From NCBI GenBank assembly GCA_019187485.1, contig JABAQR010000072.1:1-36422 (forward strand): 36,422 nt of DNA, read 5' to 3'. The translations under genes were made by a program, and so were the position numbers. A model generated the notes under the pieces. That model had not been told where the DNA came from. It did no database searches and saw only the letters and a program-made list of their open reading frames with translations. Positions 21,775 to 29,536 of the stretch are shown here, one piece after another. This stretch comes from Lysobacterales bacterium (GTDB lineage: Bacteria; Pseudomonadota; Gammaproteobacteria; Xanthomonadales; SZUA-5). The stretch's first letter is position 1. Every line of letters begins with the position of its first letter.

Positions 21775-24175
21775 GGCTCGCCGCGAGGAGGCGGAAGCCG
21801 CCCGCGGGGCGCGTGCCGCGGTCGCCTTCCCGACGGCCACCGGAAAGACGCCCGCGGCGCGAACGCTGGGTGCCTGGGTGTGGGCGCTGTTCGTCCTCGT
21901 CTGCCTGACCCACCTCGCATCCATCGCCTGGCGGGGCGACTGGCCGGTCGATACCGATGTCATGGCGCTGCTGCCCCAGGACACACGCCATCACGCGGCA
22001 GAGCAGGCGCTCGCGAGGCTCAGCGATGGCGCCTCCCGGCGGGTCGTGGTGGTGCTGTCGGCGCCGGATTTCTCCGTCGTGCGCGCCGCCGCGCAGATGA
22101 TCGCGCCATGGATCGGGGATTCCAGGGGGCCGCTGGCACCGCTGCCGGCGAATGTCGGGACACTGCGTGAACTCGGCGACTTCTATGCACCGTGGCGCGA
22201 CCGGCTGCTGACGACCACCGAGCGCGAGCGGCTGGCCGCCGAGCCGCCCGAAGCATTGGCGCGCACCGCGTTGCATGCACTGTACCGGCCGGGGCCGGCG
22301 CCGCACGTCTACGGACCGCTCGCGGACCCGCTCGGCAGCGCCGATCGCTGGCTGGCCGAACGCGCACTGGCGACACCACTGCGTCCACGCGAGGGCTACC
22401 TGTGGCTGCGGCGCGAAGGACGTGAGCTGATCGTGCTGCCTTTCGAACTGCGCACCGGCGCGCTCAGCGTGGCCGCTCTGGAGGCGCTGCAACCGCGGCT
22501 GGACGCGGCCCGCGCACTGGCGCGCAGCGCCGGAGTCGAACTGGATGCCGCCGGTGTCGCCGTGCATGCAGCCGCGGCGACGCACCGGGCACAACGCGAA
22601 ATGAGCCTGATCGGCCTCGGCGCCGCCCTCGGCATCGCGGCGATGATGTGGCTGGTCTTCGGCCGTCTGCGCCCGCTGGCACTGGTGCTGGGCTCGGTCG
22701 GCATCGGTCTCGCGGTCGCACTGTCGCTGAGCCTGCTGGTGTTCGGGCGCGTGCACCTGGTCACGCTGGTGTTCGGTGCCAGTCTGGTCGGCGTCGCCGA
22801 GGATTACGCGATCCATTGGCTGGCAGTGCGCGCGCTCGCCGCCAAGGACGCCAAATCGGTGGCGACGCGCGCGATCGTGCCCGGCCTGTGGCTGGCCTTC
22901 ACGACCTCGGCGCTCGGCTATCTCGCGCTCGCGTTGGCGCCCTTCCCGGGCCTGCGGCAGATGGCGCTGTTCGCGATCTCCGGCCTCGCCGCGGCGCTGC
23001 TGACGGTGCTGCTGTGGCTGCCGCGCCTGCTCGGAGCCGAACCACGCGCGGGCCGCGCAAGCCAGGTGATCGCGCGCTCCTGGCGACGCTGGCCCAGAGT
23101 GACGCGCTCCCCGTTGGCGGCACTGCTGCTGCTCGGGATGCTCGGCTGGCTGCTCGCGTCGGCCGCGGACCTGCGCACGGCAGACGATCTGCGGGCGTTG
23201 CAGTCCTCGCCGCCGGAACTGCTCGCGCAGCAGGCGCGTGTCGGCGACTGGCTGGGCGAACCGAGTCCGGTGCAGTTCTTCCTGGTACGCGCGGCAGACC
23301 ACGCGACCCTGCTGCAACGCGAGGAGGCACTGGTCGAGCGTCTGCGCGCACACGCCGCCGCCGGTCACATCGGTGGCCACCGCGCGCTGTCCGACTGGGT
23401 GCCTTCGCCGACGCGTCAGGCGGAAGACGCGGCGCTGCTGGCGCCGGCGCGGGCGGTCGCGCAAGCGGCGATCGGGAATGCACTGGGCGCCGCCGACACG
23501 GGTCCGACGGCACTCGCCGCCGCTCCACTGACGCTCGACGCCTGGCTCGAAAGTCCACTGTCGGCGCCGCTGCGGGCCTTGTTCCTCGGTCGCATCGATG
23601 GCGAGCTGGCGAGCGTGGTCCAGATCCAAGGCCTGACACGACCCGAGCAGTTGCCCGCGCTCGCCGCGCTTGCGCCAGACCTGCCTGGCGTGCAATGGGT
23701 GGATCGCATCGACGACTACTCGCGACTGCTGCGCGAATACCGGGTGGCGATGCTGTGCGTGCTCGCAACGGCCGTGCTGGTGGTCGCGCTGCTGCTGGCA
23801 CTGCGCTACCGCAGGCGCGCCTGGCGGGTGCTTGCGCCCACCCTGCTCGGCATGCTCGCGGTGCTCGCCTTCCTCGGCTGGCGCGGCGAGCCGCTGCAAC
23901 TGTTCCATGTGCTCGGCCTGATCGTGCTGCTGGGCATGGCCGACGACTACGGCATCTTCCTGCTCGAGGGCGCCGGCGACGACGCCGCCTGGCTCGGCAT
24001 CGTGCTCGGTGCCGGCAACACCCTGCTCGCTTTCGGTCTGCTCGCCTTCTCGGCCACGCCGGCACTGGCGGCCTTCGGGCTGACCTTGCTGATCGGCATT
24101 GGCGTGGCCTGGCTGGCGGCGCCGATGGTGGCGGACCACGAGGGCACGGGGGCACGGGGGCACGTGCCCCCGTGA
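21767..24175 (+). CDS. MMPL-family exporter, APE cluster
   Basis: An 802-residue RND/MMPL-type inner-membrane transporter. One N-terminal helix (about 35-55) is followed by a large periplasmic loop, then five helices (about 260-405 region, including VEDYAIHWLAVRAL, the MMPL signature). A second periplasmic loop follows and a matching second set (about 650-795, including MADDYGIFLLEG). It presumably exports the glycolipid-bound polyene with the LolA-like protein encoded just before it. The likely start is TTG at 21767, overlapping the LolA-like gene. The last 14 residues (ADHEGTGARGHVPP) are encoded by a palindromic GGGGGCAC repeat, and the stop lies within it. Confidence 0.85.
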   Translation: MSEARREEAEAARGARAAVAFPTATGKTPAARTLGAWVWALFVLVCLTHLASIAWRGDWPVDTDVMALLPQDTRHHAAEQALARLSDGASRRVVVVLSAPDFSVVRAAAQMIAPWIGDSRGPLAPLPANVGTLRELGDFYAPWRDRLLTTTERERLAAEPPEALARTALHALYRPGPAPHVYGPLADPLGSADRWLAERALATPLRPREGYLWLRREGRELIVLPFELRTGALSVAALEALQPRLDAARALARSAGVELDAAGVAVHAAAATHRAQREMSLIGLGAALGIAAMMWLVFGRLRPLALVLGSVGIGLAVALSLSLLVFGRVHLVTLVFGASLVGVAEDYAIHWLAVRALAAKDAKSVATRAIVPGLWLAFTTSALGYLALALAPFPGLRQMALFAISGLAAALLTVLLWLPRLLGAEPRAGRASQVIARSWRRWPRVTRSPLAALLLLGMLGWLLASAADLRTADDLRALQSSPPELLAQQARVGDWLGEPSPVQFFLVRAADHATLLQREEALVERLRAHAAAGHIGGHRALSDWVPSPTRQAEDAALLAPARAVAQAAIGNALGAADTGPTALAAAPLTLDAWLESPLSAPLRALFLGRIDGELASVVQIQGLTRPEQLPALAALAPDLPGVQWVDRIDDYSRLLREYRVAMLCVLATAVLVVALLLALRYRRRAWRVLAPTLLGMLAVLAFLGWRGEPLQLFHVLGLIVLLGMADDYGIFLLEGAGDDAAWLGIVLGAGNTLLAFGLLAFSATPALAAFGLTLLIGIGVAWLAAPMVADHEGTGARGHVPP
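24153..24174. repeat. 22-bp perfect palindrome at the MMPL gene end
   Basis: CACGGGGGCAC (24153-24163) is immediately followed by its reverse complement GTGCCCCCGTG (24164-24174). The MMPL stop codon TGA (24173-24175) is part of it. The same G-rich words appear in the longer inverted repeat at 13254-13361, so they probably belong to one repeat family. Confidence 0.85.
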
Positions 24176-24215
24176 ACAGGCATCATCCTCCCCCCGCCGT
24201 CGCCGACGTACGCCG

Positions 24216-25451
24216 ATGCCCCTGCCCTGCCTTGATACCGAGACCCTGATCGTCGGCGCCGGCCCTTCCGGCGCGGTGGCCGCCGCCATGCTGCGACGCG
24301 CCGGAAGGGAAGTGCTGGTACTCGAACGCGAGACCTTTCCACGTTTTTCCATCGGCGAGAGCCTGCTGCCGCAGAGCATGCAGTACATCGAGGAGGCGGG
24401 CCTGCTGCGCGATGTGGTCGAAGCCGGCTTTCAGTACAAGAACGGCGCCAGCTTCGTCTGGGGCGAGCGCGGCGAGACCGCCTTCGACTTCCGCGACAAG
24501 TACTCGCCCGGCTGGGGCACCACCTATCAGGTGCAGCGGGCGCGCTTCGATCAGGTGCTCGCCGATGGCGCCGCGCGCCTGGGCGCCGATGTGCGCTACC
24601 GCCACGAGGTGCTCGCGCTCGATCCCGCACACGGCGGCTCGACCGCGCGCGTGCGCGCCGACGATGGCGGCGAGTACGCGGTGCGCGCGCGCTTCGTCCT
24701 CGACGCCAGCGACTTCGGGCGCACGCTGCCGCGGCTGCTCGGACTCGAACGCCCCAGCAACTTCCCGGTGCGCGGCGCGATCTTCACGCACATCGAGGAC
24801 CGCATCGGCCCCGGCGTGTTCGACCGCGACAAGATCCGCGTCACCGTGCACCCGCAACACGTCGATGTCTGGTACTGGCTGATCCCGTTCAGCAACGGTC
24901 GTTGTTCGCTCGGCGTGGTCGCGCGCCGCGAGTTCCTCGAGCAGTACCAGGGCACGGAAACCGAGCGCCTGCGGGCGATCGTGTTCGAGGATCCCGCCTT
25001 GCGCGCGCTGCTGTCGCAGGCGCAGTGGGACACGCCGGCGCGCCAGATCGTCGGCTACGCCAGCAATGTGCAAAGCCTGTGGGGACCGGGCTACGCGCTG
25101 CTCGGCAACGCTGGCGAGTTTCTCGATCCGGTGTTCTCCTCGGGCGTCACCATCGCGGTGAAATCGGCGAGCCTGGCGGTTGCGGCGATCACCCGCGAAC
25201 TCGCCGGCGAAATGGTCGACTGGGAAACCGACTACGCCGCGCCGCTGCGCGCCGGCGTCGACTGCTTCCGCGGCTTCGTCGAAGCCTGGTACGCCGGCAG
25301 TTTCCAGAAGATCATCTTCCACAGCCCGCAGCAACCGGCGATCCGGCGGATGATCTGTTCGATCCTCGCCGGTTACGCCTGGGACCGCAGCAACCCCTAC
25401 GTGGCCGAGACCAAGCGCCGGCTGGCGACACTGGAGGGCCTGTGCGGTTGA
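24216..25451 (+). CDS. FAD-dependent oxidoreductase of the halogenase family, APE cluster
   Basis: A 411-residue flavoprotein. The FAD-binding VGAGPSGAVAA (13-23) is followed by PRFSIGESLLPQSM, typical of the tryptophan-halogenase-like family. The flavin-dependent halogenase motif WxWxIP is present as W219-Y-W-L-I-P224. K75 in QYKNGASFVWG is a candidate for the catalytic lysine that forms the haloamine, but this alignment is by eye. Xanthomonadins are brominated aryl polyenes, so halogenation of the aryl head is a reasonable proposal. A plain reductase or monooxygenase role cannot be excluded, since geranylgeranyl-reductase relatives share the fold. It begins 40 bp after the MMPL stop and overlaps the next gene as TTGA. 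Confidence 0.82.
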   Translation: MPLPCLDTETLIVGAGPSGAVAAAMLRRAGREVLVLERETFPRFSIGESLLPQSMQYIEEAGLLRDVVEAGFQYKNGASFVWGERGETAFDFRDKYSPGWGTTYQVQRARFDQVLADGAARLGADVRYRHEVLALDPAHGGSTARVRADDGGEYAVRARFVLDASDFGRTLPRLLGLERPSNFPVRGAIFTHIEDRIGPGVFDRDKIRVTVHPQHVDVWYWLIPFSNGRCSLGVVARREFLEQYQGTETERLRAIVFEDPALRALLSQAQWDTPARQIVGYASNVQSLWGPGYALLGNAGEFLDPVFSSGVTIAVKSASLAVAAITRELAGEMVDWETDYAAPLRAGVDCFRGFVEAWYAGSFQKIIFHSPQQPAIRRMICSILAGYAWDRSNPYVAETKRRLATLEGLCG

Positions 25452-26086
25452 GCCGTGCCGCCGGTGTGCGCGCAGCAGCGCGCGCATCGGCCTTCGCCGC
25501 TCGCTGCCTGCCTCGTCCGGGGAGCCGATGGACACGTCCGGTTCATGGCCCGGCACTCATGGCCGTGGGTCTGCTGCTGGCCGCCTGCACCCAGGCACCG
25601 CCGCGCCCGGTCTCGCCACCGCCGATCCTGCGCCTGCCACCCGCCTCGCTCGGCGCCGAACTATCGCTCCAGCAGCGCCTGAGTGTGATCCACGCTGCGC
25701 GCACCCAGCACGCCGACGCGCTGCTTCAGACCGATGCGCACGCGCTGCGGTTGGTGTTGCTGGTCGGCCCGAGGCGCCTGCTGACGCTGTCTTTCGACGG
25801 CGAGCGCATCGACGAACAGCGCGATCCCGCGCTGCCGGCCGAACTCGCCGGCGAACGCTTCGTATCCGACATCCAGCTCGCCTGCTGGCCCGCCGACGCG
25901 ATCCGGTCCGCGCTGCCGGCGGGCTGGTCGCTCATCGACGATGCGCGCCGGCGCACACTGATACACGCCGGCGAGCCGGTCACGGAGATCCGCTACGGGC
26001 AGGACCAGCGCTGGCTCGGCCGCATCGACATCGAACACGTACGCGCCGGCTACCGCTTGCGCATCGAATCGGTGCCGGCGCGATGA
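25448..26086 (+). CDS. DUF3261-type lipoprotein, APE cluster
   Basis: A predicted lipoprotein with lipobox LLLAAC; the modified Cys would be residue 47 from the TTG start at 25448 (TTGA overlap with the flavoprotein gene). An internal ATG at 25559 would leave only nine residues before the Cys and no basic n-region, so I prefer the longer form, although its start is uncertain. The mature part (DAHALRLVLLVGPRRLLTLSFDGERI, then a WPADAIRSALPAGW block) resembles DUF3261 proteins that accompany APE exporters. It is probably an outer-membrane receptor or tether for the polyene lipid, by analogy with LolB; this is inference. The 3' end overlaps the ketosynthase start as ATGA. Confidence 0.75.
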   Translation: MSRAAGVRAAARASAFAARCLPRPGSRWTRPVHGPALMAVGLLLAACTQAPPRPVSPPPILRLPPASLGAELSLQQRLSVIHAARTQHADALLQTDAHALRLVLLVGPRRLLTLSFDGERIDEQRDPALPAELAGERFVSDIQLACWPADAIRSALPAGWSLIDDARRRTLIHAGEPVTEIRYGQDQRWLGRIDIEHVRAGYRLRIESVPAR

Positions 26087-27261
26087 GCGCGGCCTACCTG
26101 CACCAACTCGGCATCGTCTGCGCGCTCGGCAGCGGACGCGAGGCCGTGCACGCCGCGCTGCAGCGCGCCGATGCAGCGGGCGGAGTCGCGCCGACCACCC
26201 GCTACAGCCCGGGCCGCGAGCTGCACCTCGGCGTCGCTCCCGGCGACTGGACGCCGCAGCCGGCCTGGCCACTGCCGCTGCGCAGCCGCAACAACGCGCT
26301 GCTGGCCGGCGCGCTCGCGCAACTACGCCCGGCATTCGACGTGCTCGCCGCCGGCGTCGATCCGGCGCGCATCGGCGTGGTGCTCGGCAGCAGCACCTCC
26401 GGGATCGCCGAGGGCGAGGCCGCGATCGCCACGCTGGAACACACCGGAGCGATGCCGCCCGGCTACCACTACGGCCAGCAGGACCTGTACTCGGGCGCGC
26501 GTTTCGTCGCCGGAGAAGTCGGCGCCGCCGGGCCGGCGCTGACGATCTCGACCGCCTGCTCCTCCGGCGCGAAGGCGCTCGCAAGCGCCGCGCGCTGGCT
26601 GCGCGCGGGGATTTGCGACCTCGTGATCGCCGGCGGCGCCGACAGCCTGTGCGCCTTCACGGTCGCCGGTTTCTCGGCGCTGGAATCGGTCAGCGCCGCG
26701 CGCTGCAACCCGCTGAGCGCGAACCGCTGCGGCATCAACATCGGCGAGGGCGCGGCGCTGTTCCTGCTGTCGCGCCAGCCCGCGGCGGTGCGCCTGTCCG
26801 GCTGGGGCGAGAGCAGCGACGCGCACCACATCTCCGCGCCGGAACCGCGAGGCCGCGGCGCCGAAGCCGCGATGCGCCAGGCGCTGGCGCGTGCCGGGCT
26901 GTCGCCGAAGGACATCGACTACCTCAACCTGCACGGCACCGCGACGCCCTTGAACGACCTCGCCGAGAGCCTCGCCGTGCACCGTGTGTTCGGCGCGCAG
27001 GGCCCGTGGTGCTCGTCGACCAAGCCGCTGTCCGGCCACGCGCTCGGCGCCGCCGGCGCGATCGAGGCCGGCTTCTGCTGGCTCGCCTTGCAGGGCGATG
27101 GCTGGCTGCCGCCGCACTGGTGGGACGGCGTGGCCGATCCAGCGCTCGCGCCGCTGCGCCTGGTCGCGCCCGGCCACCGCGGCACACGCCCGCGCCACGC
27201 GCTCAGCAATTCCTTCGCCTTCGGCGGCAACAACGCCGTCGTGCTGATGTCGACGCAATGA
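26083..27261 (+). CDS. apeO: Beta-ketoacyl-ACP synthase, APE cluster
   Basis: A 392-residue condensing enzyme with a complete catalytic set: C159 in STACSSG, H284 in LHGTATPLND, K314 in STKPLSG and H319 in GHALGAAG, plus the C-terminal NSFAFGGNNA. It should extend the polyene by decarboxylative condensation with malonyl-ACP. As I recall, its counterpart in Xenorhabdus pairs with the CLF-like ApeC. It overlaps both neighbours by four bases (ATGA). No anomaly is seen. Confidence 0.92.
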   Translation: MSAAYLHQLGIVCALGSGREAVHAALQRADAAGGVAPTTRYSPGRELHLGVAPGDWTPQPAWPLPLRSRNNALLAGALAQLRPAFDVLAAGVDPARIGVVLGSSTSGIAEGEAAIATLEHTGAMPPGYHYGQQDLYSGARFVAGEVGAAGPALTISTACSSGAKALASAARWLRAGICDLVIAGGADSLCAFTVAGFSALESVSAARCNPLSANRCGINIGEGAALFLLSRQPAAVRLSGWGESSDAHHISAPEPRGRGAEAAMRQALARAGLSPKDIDYLNLHGTATPLNDLAESLAVHRVFGAQGPWCSSTKPLSGHALGAAGAIEAGFCWLALQGDGWLPPHWWDGVADPALAPLRLVAPGHRGTRPRHALSNSFAFGGNNAVVLMSTQ

Positions 27262-27695
27262 CGATGGACGCGAGCGCCGTCCCCATCGTCGAGCTGCTGC
27301 CGCACGCGCCACCGATGGTGCTGCTCGACCGCGTGGTCGCGGCCGGCGGCGAACACCTGAGCGCCGAAGTCGCGATCCGCGCGGATAGCGAGTTCTGCCG
27401 CGAGGGCCGCGTCGGCGCCTGGGTCGGCATCGAGTACATGGCGCAGGCGGTCGCCGCCTGGTCCGGCTGGCAGGCGCGCATGCGCGGCGAGCCGGTGAAG
27501 ATCGGCTACCTGCTCGGCACCCGTCGCTACGACGCCCACGTCCCCGAATTCCTCGTCGGCGACGTCCTGCAGGTGCACGTCGAACGCGAATTCCAGGCCG
27601 ACAACGGCCTCGCCCGCTTTCGCGCCGAAATCCACCGCGGCGACGAATGTTGCGCGACGGCGAGCATCAGCGTGTACGAACCGCCCGCGGACTGA
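27258..27695 (+). CDS. apeP: Hot-dog dehydratase subunit, APE cluster
   Basis: A 145-residue FabA/FabZ-like protein with PHAPPMVLLDRVV near the start and E59 in IEYMAQAVAAWSG, at the position of the catalytic acid of FabZ-type enzymes. It lacks the HFPxxPxxPG histidine motif, which is present in the ApeI-like domain of the fused protein at 15407. The two therefore probably complete one active site. This is the last gene of the first APE block. Its stop is 4 bp from the stop of the convergent siaD-like gene. Confidence 0.9.
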   Translation: MTMDASAVPIVELLPHAPPMVLLDRVVAAGGEHLSAEVAIRADSEFCREGRVGAWVGIEYMAQAVAAWSGWQARMRGEPVKIGYLLGTRRYDAHVPEFLVGDVLQVHVEREFQADNGLARFRAEIHRGDECCATASISVYEPPAD

Positions 27696-27699
27696 GCCA

Positions 27700-28473
27700 T
27701 CACCGCGCCAGCATCACACGGTCGCGACCGGCTTCCTTGGCGGCATACAGCGCGGCATCGGCGCGGCGCAGCAGCTCATCGACGCCCTCGCCATCGTGGC
27801 GCTGCGCCAGACCGAAACTGGCACTGCAACGCAGTACGCTGCCATCGATCCCGAGCGTACATGCGCCCACCGCCTGGCGCAGCGCATGCGCGTGCTGGAT
27901 TGCCGTGGCCAGCTCGATCTGTGGCCAGATCAGCAGGAACTCCTCGCCGCCCCAGCGGGCGACCAGATCGGCGCCGCCGAGCGGGTCGCGCAGCGTCCGC
28001 GCCACTCCGACCAGTGCCCGGTCGCCGGCTTCGTGGCCGAAGGCATCATTGATGCGCTTGAAGTTGTCGACATCGATCAGAGCGATGCTCACGGCCTGCT
28101 CCGCGGCAATCAGCGCGGCCAGGCGCGCGAGGCCGAGGCGCCGGTTCGCCAGCCCGGTCAGCGCGTCGTGGGTGGACTCGTGTTCCAGCCGTTCGTTCAG
28201 TTCCCGAAGCATCGACTGGTAGCGGTCGGAGATGCGCGCGATCTTCTCCACCTGTCGCAATTGCTTGCTCAGGCGTTCGCCGAGCGAACTGGCCTCGCTG
28301 CGCGCGGCGTCCTGGTAGCGGTCCGAGATCCGCGTGATGCGGTCGAGCTGGCGCAACTGGTCCTGGAACTGCCGGTACAACTGCGCCAACGGTTCCCGCA
28401 AGGGATGATCGGCGTACGCCGGATCGGCCAGCAGCGACTCGATGCGCTTCTCGCTGTCGCCGGTCACGTTCAC
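27700..28473 (-). CDS. siaD: GGDEF diguanylate cyclase, SiaD type
   Basis: A 257-residue cytoplasmic cyclase. A helical stalk (about 1-95) holds a twice-repeated motif, RISDRYQ at about 48-54 and 80-86. The GGDEF domain has active-site G175-G-E-E-F179, LIDVDNFKRIND and FGHEAGDR. The inhibitory RxxD I-site is absent (GGAD upstream), so product inhibition through that site is unlikely. In Pseudomonas aeruginosa, SiaC binds the SiaD stalk and switches on c-di-GMP synthesis. The likely start is GTG at 28473, 1 bp after the siaC stop. It is the last gene of the sia operon. Confidence 0.9.
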   Translation of the reverse strand: MNVTGDSEKRIESLLADPAYADHPLREPLAQLYRQFQDQLRQLDRITRISDRYQDAARSEASSLGERLSKQLRQVEKIARISDRYQSMLRELNERLEHESTHDALTGLANRRLGLARLAALIAAEQAVSIALIDVDNFKRINDAFGHEAGDRALVGVARTLRDPLGGADLVARWGGEEFLLIWPQIELATAIQHAHALRQAVGACTLGIDGSVLRCSASFGLAQRHDGEGVDELLRRADAALYAAKEAGRDRVMLAR

Positions 28474-28474
28474 G

Positions 28475-28849
28475 TCAGCCCTGTGGCTGAATGTGGAAGG
28501 GCAGGGTCAGATCCTCACGAAACTCTCCCGCGAGTTCGGCGACCCGTTCGTTGCGCACGTCGTAATACCAGTGGACGGCCACCCGGCATCCACGCTTGTG
28601 CGCCTCTTCCAGGGTGTCGAACAGGTCCATCATGATGCGCACGCTGCTGGTGTTGAGGTAAACGAGTTCCAGGTCCATGGTCAGCTCACCGGCGCTGGCC
28701 AGTTGTGCTTCCATCCATTGCAGGACCGGCTGATACAACTCGAAGGCGTTTTCCGGGTAGGAATCCCCCTTCATGTGTACGCGGGTCGGATGCAGCGTGC
28801 ACTCGATGCTCGGCGTTGAGGTGCTGCCGGAGATCTTTAGGTCGGTCAT
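28475..28849 (-). CDS. siaC: SiaC-type phosphorylatable regulator (DUF1987)
   Basis: A 124-residue single-domain protein that resembles anti-sigma-factor antagonists in fold and the SiaC family in sequence. It carries LVYLNTSSVRIMMDLFD; T67 corresponds to the threonine phosphorylated by SiaB and dephosphorylated by SiaA in Pseudomonas aeruginosa. Unphosphorylated SiaC activates SiaD. It sits between the kinase and cyclase genes as in the known operon, with gaps of 9 and 1 bp. Confidence 0.92.
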   Translation of the reverse strand: MTDLKISGSTSTPSIECTLHPTRVHMKGDSYPENAFELYQPVLQWMEAQLASAGELTMDLELVYLNTSSVRIMMDLFDTLEEAHKRGCRVAVHWYYDVRNERVAELAGEFREDLTLPFHIQPQG

Positions 28850-28858
28850 GACGGGCTC

Positions 28859-29392
28859 TCAAATGGACACGCCGAGGCTGAAAAAGGCCGAGCCATCGGC
28901 CAGCTCCTGCAATTGCCCGCGCAAAGGCGCGCTCGCCTTGCGCGCCATGTCGATCAGTCCCAGCCCGGCGCCGCTGGCCACCTCCGCCCGCGGCGCGCGC
29001 ATCTGCTCCTTGTAGCGTGCGCGCAGCGCGGCCTTGTCGAGCGGTGCGAGCTCGGCCAGGCGCCGCAGCAGGGCACGGCCATCCTCGGTCCGTACGCGAT
29101 TGCCCGCCGAAACCAGGTAGTGACCCGCCGGATCGCGCGCGATGACCACCGTGGCGACCGCCTCCGGCCATGCACGGGTCTGGAAATAGTGGCGAATGTT
29201 CTGCGTGATTTCGATGTAGACGCCAAACACATCCATCGCCGAGGACGGTGCAATCGCCTGCGATTCCATGTGATTGCGCAGTGCCTTGCCGATCTCCTCG
29301 ATCAGGCTCGACGACAATGGACCATTGAAGCACAGCAGGATGCCCTGCTCGGTGTAGCGCTGTTGCAGGGCGAACAGATCGACGGAGTGCAT
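28859..29392 (-). CDS. siaB: SiaB-type threonine kinase
   Basis: A 177-residue protein with a GHKL-like ATP-binding fold: N-box E61-I-T-Q-N65 in VYIEITQNIRHYF and glycine box G141-A-G-L-G-L146 in SGAGLGLIDMARK. It phosphorylates SiaC on threonine in the Pseudomonas system. I chose the ATG at 29392 (MHSVDLFALQQRYTEQGILLCF) because family members start close to the first helix. Upstream starts exist in frame and no strong Shine-Dalgarno decides it. A 144-bp gap separates it from the siaA stop. Confidence 0.9.
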   Translation of the reverse strand: MHSVDLFALQQRYTEQGILLCFNGPLSSSLIEEIGKALRNHMESQAIAPSSAMDVFGVYIEITQNIRHYFQTRAWPEAVATVVIARDPAGHYLVSAGNRVRTEDGRALLRRLAELAPLDKAALRARYKEQMRAPRAEVASGAGLGLIDMARKASAPLRGQLQELADGSAFFSLGVSI

Positions 29393-29536
29393 GGGCGGTG
29401 GGCGGCTTCCGGAGTAGGGCGAGGAACCTTGCGCGAACTGACTGCGCAGCATAGTGGGAATCGATGCATGCGGCGTTGCCTCGGACCCGTCACCGCACCT
29501 TTCGACACACCTGGACCCGATCACTGCGATCAGCGT

